This document shows positions 1 to 6,066 of a stretch of 7,490 nucleotides of DNA, piece by piece; position 1 is the first letter of the stretch, and the number at the start of each line of letters is the position of its first letter. The notes under the pieces are model-generated. The model saw nothing but the letters and a program-made list of their open reading frames with translations, was not told the origin of the DNA and made no database searches. Location of the stretch: positions 1-7,490 of the forward strand of contig JAAZBW010000066.1 of NCBI GenBank assembly GCA_012513625.1, written 5' to 3'. Origin of the DNA: Actinomycetales bacterium. Its GTDB lineage: Bacteria > Actinomycetota > Actinomycetes > Actinomycetales > Actinomycetaceae. The position numbers and the translations under genes are program-made.

Positions 1-921
1 CAGGTGACCCTCTCCTACTACGCGGACGCGTCCAACCTGCGCCTCGACGTGGAGAACGGCAACATCGACGTGGCGCACCGCTCGCTCGCACCCACGGACA
101 TCGCGGCGCTCTCGCAGAACGACGCGGTGACGGTGCACGAGGGCCCCGGTGGGGAGATCCGCTACATGGTCTTCAACTTCAACACCCAGCCGTTCGGTGA
201 CGCGCAGCCTGACGCGGACCCGGTGAAGGCCCAGGCCGTGCGCCAGGCGATCGCCGCCTCGATCGACCGTCAGGAGATCGCCACGGACATCTACCAGGAC
301 ACCTTCACGCCGCTCTGGTCCCACATCCCGGACGGCCTGCCGGGCGCCGGCCAGCAGTTCAAGGAGCTCTACGGCGACGGGAACGGCATGCCGGACCCGG
401 AGCAGGCCACCCAGCGGCTCGCAGACGCAGGCGTGGAGACCCCGGTGAGCCTGGCGATCCAGTACAGCCCGGACCACTACGGACCGTCCTCCGGTGACGA
501 GTACGCGCGCGTGAAGTCCCAGCTCGAGGCCACCGGACTGTTCACTGTGGACCTGCAGTCCACCGAGTGGGTGCAGTACGCGCAGGACCGCACGCAGGAC
601 GTCTACCCGATCCACCAGCTCGGTTGGTTTCCGGACTACTCGGACGCGGACAACTACCTGACCCCGTTCTTCATCCGGGACAACTTCCTCGTGAACCACT
701 ACGACAACCCGGAGGTGCAGGAGCTCATCCAGCAGCAGTTGGTGGAGCCCGACCAGGCGGTGCGTGAGGAGCGGTTCACCCAGATCCAGGACCTGGTGGC
801 CGTGGACATCCCCACCCTGCCGCTTCTCCAGGGCAAGCAGATCGCGGTGGCCGGAGCCGACGTCGAGGGCGTGAACCTCGATCCGTCGTTCAAGTTCCGG
901 TTCGGAAGCCTCAGTAAGTAG
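1..921 (+). CDS. Peptide/nickel-type ABC transporter substrate-binding protein, family 5, C-terminal part (5' truncated)
   Basis: The reading frame is open from base 1 and ends at TAG 919-921, so about 306 C-terminal residues are present; signal peptide and N-terminal lobe lie outside the window. Seen features typical of SBP_bac_5 (DppA/OppA-like) proteins are an early NIDVAH stretch, a YMVFNFNTQPF strand, the helix VRQAIAASIDRQEIA, and a late LGWFPDYSDADNYLTPFF segment followed by a helix ending in the IPTLPLLQG motif. In this family the N- and C-terminal lobes close around a short peptide or similar solute and deliver it to the permeases outside the membrane. The next genes encode two matching permeases and an ATPase, which supports an importer. 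The true substrate (di/oligopeptide, nickel chelate, sugar or other) cannot be told from this part. Start not visible; the GTG at 4 is internal, not a real start. Confidence 0.93.
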   Translation, partial: QVTLSYYADASNLRLDVENGNIDVAHRSLAPTDIAALSQNDAVTVHEGPGGEIRYMVFNFNTQPFGDAQPDADPVKAQAVRQAIAASIDRQEIATDIYQDTFTPLWSHIPDGLPGAGQQFKELYGDGNGMPDPEQATQRLADAGVETPVSLAIQYSPDHYGPSSGDEYARVKSQLEATGLFTVDLQSTEWVQYAQDRTQDVYPIHQLGWFPDYSDADNYLTPFFIRDNFLVNHYDNPEVQELIQQQLVEPDQAVREERFTQIQDLVAVDIPTLPLLQGKQIAVAGADVEGVNLDPSFKFRFGSLSK

Positions 922-928
922 TTCGGTC

Positions 929-958
929 TGCGGGCGGTCGCTTCGGCGGCCGCCCGCA
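929..958 (+). promoter_or_regulatory. Intercistronic RNA hairpin with UUCG tetraloop
   Basis: Bases 929-941 pair with 946-958 in 13 consecutive pairs (12 Watson-Crick and one G-U at 938/949), closing on the loop TTCG at 942-945 between C941 and G946, the especially stable C(UUCG)G tetraloop. It begins 7 bases after the binding-protein stop codon and is followed by AAACCC, not by a T-run. Because the permease genes that follow clearly belong to the same transporter, the likely role is partial termination or protection of the 3' end of binding-protein mRNA, giving more receptor than channel. Complete rho-independent termination is less likely without a U-tract, though actinobacterial terminators often lack one. 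Confidence 0.75.
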
Positions 959-1023
959 AACCCGTCCCCGGGCGCACTCCCACGTGCCGTACCGGGGGCC
1001 CGTGCCCATCGGTTAGGAGAATC

Positions 1024-2115
1024 ATGAGCGCCGCGCCCGAGGCGCCGGCAGCCGCGGCTCCCGCCCCGGCACCGGCCTCGAAATCCCGATCGTCTGGAAC
1101 CCTGCGGAAGTACATCCTCACGCGCTTCCTGCTGATCTTCCCCACCATCTTCATCCTCGTGACAGTGGTCTTCTTCGTGATGCGCTCCACGGGCGATCCC
1201 ATCACGGCCGCACTCGGCGGGCGCCTGACGCCCACCCAGCTCGCAGAGCGGATCGCGGCGGCGGGCTACGATCGGCCCCTGCTGGTCCAGTACCTGGAGT
1301 ATCTCGGCAACATCTTCCGGGGAGACTTCGGCACCACGTTCTCGGACGGCCGCCCGGTGCTCGAGATCCTCACCACGTACGGCACGGCCACCGCGGAGAT
1401 CGTGTTCTTCGCGCTCATCCTCGCGCTCCTCATCGGGGTGCCGTTCGGCATGATCGCCGCCGCGAACCGGGACCGTTGGCCGGACGCCGTGCTCCGCGTC
1501 CTCGCCATCCTTGGCTACGCCACCCCCGTGTTCTTCATCGGCCTGCTGCTCAAGCTGGTGTTCTCCGTCCAGCTCGGTGTGCTGCCCGTAGCGGGACGTG
1601 CCTCTCCGGCCGGCGAGGTGGTGATCTCCAAGATCACGAACCCCACCGGCTTCCACCTGCTGGACGCGATTCGGCTCGGCAACTGGGAGCTCGCACAGGA
1701 CGTGGTCTCCCACTCGATCCTGCCTGCCGTGGCGCTCGGCCTGCTCGTGGGCGGCGTGTTCCTCCGCCTTGTGCGCACCAACATCATCGGCACCCTCGAG
1801 CGTCCGTACATCGAGTCCGCCCGCTCCCGCGGCGTGGACGAGGGCCGGCTCGTGCGGGTCCACGCCCTGCGCCCTGCGCTCGTTCCGGTCATCACCGTGA
1901 TGGGGATGCAGATCGCCATGAGCCTCGGGGGCGCGGTGCTCACCGAGACCACATTCGAGTGGAAGGGCCTCGGCTTCATCCTCGTGCAGTACATGTCCTC
2001 ACGGGACTTCGTGGCCGTCCAGGGCATTGTCATGGTGCTGGCCGTGATCGTGGCGATCACGAACTTCATCGTGGATATCGTGGCCGCCCTCATCGATCCG
2101 CGAGTGAGGTACTGA
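1024..2115 (+). CDS. ABC transporter permease, DppB/OppB type
   Basis: This 363-residue integral membrane protein forms one half of the import channel. The start ATG follows AGGAG (1015-1019) with four bases between. After a hydrophilic Ala/Pro-rich N-terminal extension (about residues 2-29), a first membrane helix spans about 31-53, followed by an extracytoplasmic loop with the family motif RGDFGTTF (G100-D101-F102-G103), then further helices. The cytoplasmic EAA loop that docks on the ATPase is visible at about 262-285 (YIESARSRGVDEGRL, then HALRPALVPV). The protein ends in the typical DPRVRY. Length is somewhat above the usual 300-340 because of the N-terminal extension. Its stop is one base before the next permease, so the two are probably translationally coupled. 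Family assignment is firm, the transported solute is not known. Confidence 0.95.
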   Translation: MSAAPEAPAAAAPAPAPASKSRSSGTLRKYILTRFLLIFPTIFILVTVVFFVMRSTGDPITAALGGRLTPTQLAERIAAAGYDRPLLVQYLEYLGNIFRGDFGTTFSDGRPVLEILTTYGTATAEIVFFALILALLIGVPFGMIAAANRDRWPDAVLRVLAILGYATPVFFIGLLLKLVFSVQLGVLPVAGRASPAGEVVISKITNPTGFHLLDAIRLGNWELAQDVVSHSILPAVALGLLVGGVFLRLVRTNIIGTLERPYIESARSRGVDEGRLVRVHALRPALVPVITVMGMQIAMSLGGAVLTETTFEWKGLGFILVQYMSSRDFVAVQGIVMVLAVIVAITNFIVDIVAALIDPRVRY

Positions 2116-2116
2116 C

Positions 2117-3208
2117 ATGACCGCGTTACCCCGTAGCAGCGATCCCTGGTACCTCCGGCTCCCCGTCATCTCCGATCTGCGCCGCTCGGTCGGCCTCCAG
2201 CGGGGCATGCTGATCGCCGGACTCGTGCTCACCACGATCCTGCTCCTGACCGCCCTGTTCGCCCCACTGCTCGCCCCCTACGGCTGGGCTGCCACCGGTG
2301 ACGAGGCGGGCGGATTCGGTACCCTGCAGCCCCCGAACGCCCGCAACCTGCTTGGCACCACCGTGACGGGGTACGACGTGCTCTCCCGGGTCATCTGGGG
2401 CACCCGCACCGCCCTCGGGGTGATCGTGGCCGCCGTGGCGGCCTCCATCGTGATCGGGGTGCTGCTCGGCCTGATCTCCGGCTACATCGGGGGCTGGCTG
2501 GACCGCATCCTCGTCATGGTCGCGGATGCCGTCTACGCCTTCCCCTCGCTCCTGCTCGCGATCGTGCTCTCCATCGCGATCTCGGGCGGCCAGTCCTCCG
2601 CGCGCGGAGGCATCCTCTCCGCCGCACTCTCCATCACGGTGGTGTTCATCCCCCAGTACTTCCGGGTGATCCGCGCTGAGACGATGCGGCTCAAGTTCGA
2701 GCCATTCGTGGAGTCGGCCCAGGTGATTGGCGCCCCGCACCGCCGGGTGCTCTTCGGGCACATCTTCCGTAACGCCACGCGCACCCTGCCGCTCATCTTC
2801 ACGCTCAACGCCTCGGAGGCGATCCTCACGCTCGCTGGCCTTGGCTTCATCGGCTTCGGAATCGAGCCCACATCCGCCGCAGAGTGGGGCTACGACCTGA
2901 ACCGGGCCACGGGGGACATCACGAACGGCATCTGGTGGACCGCCGTGTTCCCGGGCCTCGCGATCGTCTTCTCCGTGCTCGGCATCACCCTGGTGGGCGA
3001 GTCGATGAACGACCTCAACGATCCCCGCCTGCGGACGCGTCGCCGCAGCGGCGCGTCCCGCGCGGGTGTCGACAAGTCCGGCGGGCCTGGCCGTCCAACG
3101 CTACGTGACCCCGTGGGAACCCCCGTCGTCGTGTCCGACGACGGCGAGGTGCGGGCCACCGAGCATGGCCCCACCGGCCACGGACCCACCCATCGGAGAG
3201 ACGCATGA
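2117..3208 (+). CDS. ABC transporter permease, DppC/OppC type
   Basis: This second channel subunit of 363 residues starts one base after the stop of the DppB-type gene; its ribosome binding site GAGG (2106-2109, seven bases before ATG) lies inside the upstream coding sequence. It has the OppC N-terminal helix (about residues 33-53, ending FAPLLAPYGW), the family signature LGTTVTGYDVLSR before the transmembrane core, and an EAA loop at about 197-216 (FVESAQVIGAPHRR, then IFRNATRTLPL). The conserved LNDPRLR end of the family core is reached at about residue 305. An additional tail of nearly 60 residues, rich in Arg, Gly, Pro, Thr and charged residues, follows; it is predicted cytoplasmic and disordered and has no obvious domain. 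Its last bases overlap the ATPase start (ATGA). Confidence 0.95.
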   Translation: MTALPRSSDPWYLRLPVISDLRRSVGLQRGMLIAGLVLTTILLLTALFAPLLAPYGWAATGDEAGGFGTLQPPNARNLLGTTVTGYDVLSRVIWGTRTALGVIVAAVAASIVIGVLLGLISGYIGGWLDRILVMVADAVYAFPSLLLAIVLSIAISGGQSSARGGILSAALSITVVFIPQYFRVIRAETMRLKFEPFVESAQVIGAPHRRVLFGHIFRNATRTLPLIFTLNASEAILTLAGLGFIGFGIEPTSAAEWGYDLNRATGDITNGIWWTAVFPGLAIVFSVLGITLVGESMNDLNDPRLRTRRRSGASRAGVDKSGGPGRPTLRDPVGTPVVVSDDGEVRATEHGPTGHGPTHRRDA

Positions 3209-4884
3209 GCGAGGCACGCCTCAGGATCGAGGACCTGCACATCACCTTCGCCACGGATGGCGGAGATGTGGAGGCAGTGAAGGGGATCGGGCTCGAGATC
3301 GGGGAGGGCGAGATCCTCGCGCTCGTGGGCGAGTCCGGTTCCGGCAAGACCGTGACCGCGAGGTCCGTGTTGCGCCTCCTGCCCGAGACCGCTGCCGTTG
3401 ACGGCGTGATCCTGCTCGAGGGGGAGAACGTGGTGAACCTCGGCAGGGCCGGCCTCCGCGCGGTGCGCGGCCAGGGTGCCTCGATGGTCTTCCAGGAGCC
3501 CGGCTCCTCCCTCAACCCCGTCTTCCCGGTGTGGTGGCAGCTCGCGGAGGGCCTGCGTGCCCACAACCCGAAGCTCACCCGCAAAGAGCTTCGCGCTCGC
3601 GCGGTGGAGGCACTGCGCACCGTGGGAATCCCGGATCCCGAGCGGCGTATCGACTACTTCCCGCACGAGTTCTCCGGGGGGCAGAAGCAGCGCATCATGA
3701 TCGCGGCCGCACTCTCGCTCGGCGCGCGGCTGATCATCGCGGACGAGCCCACCACCGCCCTCGACGTCACCGTGCAGGCGGAGATCCTCCGCCTGCTACG
3801 GGAAATCCGTGACGAGCACGGCACCTCCATCCTCCTCATCACCCACAACATGGGCGTGGTGGCGGACCTCGCGGACTCGGTGGCGGTCATGTACCGGGGA
3901 GACATCGTGGAGCGCGCCCCGGTGGCGGAGCTGTTTGCCCGGCCGCAGGCGGACTACACGAAGAAGCTGCTCGGCGCCGTGCCGCGCATCGGTGGAGACT
4001 CGGCCTCCGCACAGCGCTCCCCGGAGGAGATCGAGCGTGTGGCCGCCGCACCCGTGGTGGTGCGCGCCGATGGCCTCGAGGTGGAGTTCCCCGGGCGCTT
4101 CGGTGCCGCGCCGTTCAAGGCAGTGCGGGGCGTGGGGTTCGAGATCCACGACGGCGAGGTGTTCGGCCTCGTGGGAGAGTCCGGTTCCGGCAAGACCACC
4201 ATCGGCCGCACCATCGCCGGCATGGAGACCGCCACCGGCGGCACCATGGAGGTCCTTGGGCAGCGCCTGACGGGCTGGGGGGATCGGCGCTTCCGGCCAC
4301 TGCGCAAGCAGATCGGGTTCGTGTTCCAGGATCCGGCCACCTCCTTCAACCCGCACCTCACGATCGGCGAGTGCATCGGCGAGCCGCTGGCGATCCACCG
4401 CAGGGACATGGGCAAGGCCGCGCGCAGGACCGAGGTGAACCGGATGCTGGAGGCGGTGGAGCTGCCTTCCTCCTACGCGGGCCGCTACCCCCACGAACTC
4501 TCCGGCGGCCAGCGGCAGCGTGTCTCGTTCGCGCGTGCCCTCGCCCTGAACCCGCGGATCCTGATCGCCGACGAACCCACCAGCGCCCTCGACGTCTCCG
4601 TCCAGGCCACCGTGCTCGAACTGTTCCGGCAGCTGCACCGGGAGTTCAGCTTCTCCTGCCTGTTCATCAGCCACGATCTCGCGGTGGTGGACATGGTGGC
4701 CCACCGTGTGGGAGTGCTGCAGAACGGGCTCCTCGTGGAGTTGGGCACCGGGATCGATGTGCTCGAGCGCCCACAGCACGAGTACACGCGCAGGCTGATC
4801 GCCTCGCTTCCGGTGCCGGACCCGGCTGATCAGAAGGTCCGCCGCGAGGAGTTGGAGCGCCTCCTCAGGGAGGAATCCGCCTGA
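3205..4884 (+). CDS. Fused dipeptide/oligopeptide ABC transporter ATPase with two nucleotide-binding domains
   Basis: A 559-residue cytoplasmic protein carries both ATPase domains that are separate subunits (DppD and DppF) in Escherichia coli. Domain 1 has Walker A GESGSGKT at 42-49, Q-loop Q97, signature FSGGQ at 156-160, Walker B IIADE at 177-181 and switch H214. Domain 2 has Walker A at 324-331, signature LSGGQ at 432-436, Walker B LIADE at 453-457 and switch H490. Both ATP sites therefore look competent. The linker at about 235-285 contains the oligopeptide-transporter C-terminal region (ADYTKKLLGAVPRI). No cysteine cluster is present at the C-terminal side of either domain, unlike the iron-sulfur site reported in some Dpp ATPases. 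ATG overlaps the preceding stop by four bases and is preceded by GGAG (3195-3198). It is the last operon gene; only a 5-bp GC hairpin (4877-4892) is seen near the stop, without a T-run. Confidence 0.95.
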   Translation: MSEARLRIEDLHITFATDGGDVEAVKGIGLEIGEGEILALVGESGSGKTVTARSVLRLLPETAAVDGVILLEGENVVNLGRAGLRAVRGQGASMVFQEPGSSLNPVFPVWWQLAEGLRAHNPKLTRKELRARAVEALRTVGIPDPERRIDYFPHEFSGGQKQRIMIAAALSLGARLIIADEPTTALDVTVQAEILRLLREIRDEHGTSILLITHNMGVVADLADSVAVMYRGDIVERAPVAELFARPQADYTKKLLGAVPRIGGDSASAQRSPEEIERVAAAPVVVRADGLEVEFPGRFGAAPFKAVRGVGFEIHDGEVFGLVGESGSGKTTIGRTIAGMETATGGTMEVLGQRLTGWGDRRFRPLRKQIGFVFQDPATSFNPHLTIGECIGEPLAIHRRDMGKAARRTEVNRMLEAVELPSSYAGRYPHELSGGQRQRVSFARALALNPRILIADEPTSALDVSVQATVLELFRQLHREFSFSCLFISHDLAVVDMVAHRVGVLQNGLLVELGTGIDVLERPQHEYTRRLIASLPVPDPADQKVRREELERLLREESA

Positions 4885-4924
4885 GGTGGCGGCCCGGTGT
4901 TCTTCCTGTGGCGGCGGTTTGGCG

Positions 4925-5818
4925 TCAGGTGGCGAGGCCGAGCCAGTCCTTCCAGCCCGGCACCTCCACGCGCGCCTGCGCGCGGCCGAGCGCGTGGGCA
5001 GCGGCCAACTTCGGGATCGAGCGCTCGCCGTTCGAGATCGGCATGGTGGTGGGGCAGAAGAGGATCGCGCGCCCCTCGGCCTCCAGCTGCAGCAGCTCCT
5101 CGCGGGTCTCGTTGTAGCGCTGGTGGCGGGTGATGAGCGCCTCCGCCACGGCGGGGAAGGCCCGGAAGAACCGGCGGTAGGCGGCCGGGAACCGGATGGG
5201 CCCCTTGCTGTAGGCCCGGGGCTGGGTGAGTACCGCGAGGAAGCGGGTGTATCCGTCCGCCTTCGCCACATCGAGCGCAATGCCCCCGGAGGGACCGAGC
5301 GCGCCGTCCACGTACGTGTGCTCACCAATCCGTACCGGGGGCATCAGCATGGGCATCGTGGAGGACGCCTGTACCCGGGTCTGGAGGTCCGCCGGCTCCC
5401 GGAGGTCCGCCTTCGAGAACCACACCATCTCCCCGTCGTCCGCCCGGAAGGCACCCACGCGCATCTGCGCAGGGTTCTCCATGAACCTCGCGAAGTCGAG
5501 CGGAAGCGCCTGGCCCGGCCCGGAGGTCTGCTGGTAGATCCAGTGCGCATTGAACACTCCCTGGCCCCGCAACCAAGTGCTCACGTCCCCGAACCGGTGG
5601 TCCGCGGCGATCTCCACGAACGAGCGCCGGGCGCGGAACGGATCGCGCGCGAGGTAGTTCACCGTGTTCGAGGAGCCGGCAGAAATCCCCGCCGTGTAGT
5701 CGATGAAGATGCCCTGCGCGAGCATTTCGGCCACCACGGCCGAGGTGTAGGCGGCCCGCATGCCGCCCCCCTCGAAGATGAGCGCCACGTCCGTCACATT
5801 GCTCTGCAACCGCGTCAT
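4925..5818 (-). CDS. Patatin-like phospholipase family protein, YjjU-like
   Basis: A 297-residue protein with no signal peptide or membrane helix, so probably cytoplasmic. The N-terminus has the oxyanion-hole motif EGGGMR (residues 16-21), then the nucleophile elbow GISAG with the catalytic serine at about 47, and the DGA motif containing the catalytic aspartate (YVDGALG, about 168-174). The Ser-Asp dyad is thus complete and acyl-ester hydrolase activity on a lipid is expected. The following segment FLAVLTQPRAYSKGP, and a C-terminal part with HQRYNE, EGRAILFCPTTMPISNGERS and the final WKDWLGL, match the YjjU-like group (with its DUF6363-type C-terminal region) rather than the RssA or plant patatin types. 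Substrate and role in these bacteria are unknown. The gene converges on the transporter operon with 40 bases between stops, so it is unlikely to be part of it. A leaderless start is probable (see the -10 box just upstream). Confidence 0.9.
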   Translation of the reverse strand: MTRLQSNVTDVALIFEGGGMRAAYTSAVVAEMLAQGIFIDYTAGISAGSSNTVNYLARDPFRARRSFVEIAADHRFGDVSTWLRGQGVFNAHWIYQQTSGPGQALPLDFARFMENPAQMRVGAFRADDGEMVWFSKADLREPADLQTRVQASSTMPMLMPPVRIGEHTYVDGALGPSGGIALDVAKADGYTRFLAVLTQPRAYSKGPIRFPAAYRRFFRAFPAVAEALITRHQRYNETREELLQLEAEGRAILFCPTTMPISNGERSIPKLAAAHALGRAQARVEVPGWKDWLGLAT

Positions 5819-5824
5819 GCTTCG

Positions 5825-5830
5825 AGCCTA
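5825..5830 (-). promoter_or_regulatory. Candidate -10 box of a leaderless promoter for the patatin gene
   Basis: On the - strand TAGGCT fits the actinobacterial TANNNT consensus and is separated by six bases from the patatin ATG (5818-5816), which places the expected transcription start on the A of the ATG. No convincing Shine-Dalgarno sequence is present (only GAAG close to the ATG). No good -35 hexamer lies at 16-19 bases; TTGATT is present but at 14 bases. Leaderless transcripts with this layout are common in actinobacteria. Confidence 0.5.
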
Positions 5831-5888
5831 AACGGGCTCTTCACAATCAAGGGTGTAGCGGGGGTTCGCGAAACCTGACGGTGACACC

Positions 5889-5911
5889 GGCGCGCCGTTG
5901 GGCGCGCCCAA
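5889..5911. repeat. GC-rich palindrome / hairpin in the divergent intergenic region
   Basis: Two copies of the self-complementary octamer GGCGCGCC (5889-5896 and 5901-5908) flank GTTG, so the region can form an 8-bp stem with a 4-base loop. The second copy is the core of a perfect 14-base palindrome TTGGGCGCGCCCAA (5898-5911). No T-run follows on either strand. It lies about 70 bases upstream of the patatin start and before the candidate promoter of the deacetylase, so a protein-binding site is possible; no function is shown. Confidence 0.5.
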
Positions 5912-5946
5912 TCAAGCACCGGACCGTTGCTGCAAACACGGTGTCT

Positions 5947-5986
5947 GTGAACGCTAGAGTGGATGTGACTCTCAACGCGTGTTCAC
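5947..5986. promoter_or_regulatory. Nested inverted repeats around a candidate promoter (operator-like)
   Basis: An outer inverted repeat GTGAAC (5947-5952) / GTTCAC (5981-5986) encloses an inner one, AGAGT (5956-5960) / ACTCT (5968-5972) with a 7-base loop. Their centres are only about 2-3 bases apart (near 5964-5967). The inner left arm overlaps the candidate -10 box and the inner right arm lies just after the expected transcription start. This is the placement of a repressor operator or of a 5'-end RNA hairpin. Arms are short, so chance cannot be excluded. Confidence 0.3.
5955..5960 (+). promoter_or_regulatory. Candidate -10 box for the PIG-L deacetylase gene
   Basis: TAGAGT matches TANNNT and the first three positions that matter most in actinobacterial -10 boxes. 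The expected start near 5967 would give a leader of about 100 bases. No recognisable -35 hexamer is found at 16-19 bases upstream; TTGCTG (5927-5932) is 22 bases away, too far. The assignment rests on the -10 box and on the lack of a better candidate in the gap. Confidence 0.35.
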
Positions 5987-6057
5987 CTCCTCAGGGCGGA
6001 AGCCGCAGCGGGGAAAAGGGTGCGGCCGTGGGAGACCGTCACCGTAGCGCGTGTTCA
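5976..6057 (+). repeat. Ten-base direct repeat CGCGTGTTCA in the deacetylase leader
   Basis: CGCGTGTTCA occurs at 5976-5985 and again at 6048-6057, 72 bases apart. The first copy is followed directly by CCTCCT (5986-5991); the last A of the second copy is the first base of AGGAGG (6057-6062), the exact complement of CCTCCT. The first copy also contributes the right arm of the outer inverted repeat around the promoter. Possible readings are paired regulator sites or a leader RNA switch. Confidence 0.45.
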
Positions 6058-6062
6058 GGAGG
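6057..6062 (+). promoter_or_regulatory. Strong ribosome binding site of the PIG-L deacetylase
   Basis: A perfect AGGAGG lies four bases before the in-frame GTG at 6067 and thirteen bases before the in-frame ATG at 6076. The spacing favours GTG, the codon type favours ATG; they differ by three residues (MHH). The next in-frame start upstream (GTG 6028) has no such site. Confidence 0.75.
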
Positions 6063-6066
6063 CAGC

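Noticed and set aside
1476..2120. 214-residue + strand frame within the DppB-type permease
   Set aside because: Arg/Pro/His-rich shadow of the real permease in another frame; no membrane helices or motifs.
3331..4197. Identical 21-base stretch in the two Walker A regions (3331-3351 and 4177-4197)
   Set aside because: It codes for the invariant P-loop ESGSGKT in both ATPase domains. Identity can arise from protein constraint plus strong codon preference, so no separate repeat or gene conversion is claimed.
4877..4924. Bidirectional terminator between the convergent operon and patatin gene
   Set aside because: Only a 5-bp CCGCC/GGCGG hairpin overlapping the ATPase stop is seen, with no T-run on either strand; too weak to annotate.
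3796..5328. 510-residue open frame on the - strand across the ATPase and the patatin gene
   Set aside because: It runs antisense to a complete ATPase with all motifs and then overlaps the patatin gene in another frame. Its translation is low-complexity and Arg/Ser/Pro-rich.
4925..5818. Patatin as an effector of an anti-phage system such as CBASS (CapV-like)
   Set aside because: The sequence fits the YjjU-like group, and no nucleotidyltransferase, sensor or other defence gene lies next to it; its neighbours are a peptide importer and a secreted deacetylase.
4886..5878. 330-residue open frame on the + strand opposite the patatin gene
   Set aside because: It is rich in Arg, Gly, Pro, His and Glu without any recognisable domain, and it mirrors the patatin gene, whose catalytic motifs are all present. 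High GC content keeps antisense frames open.
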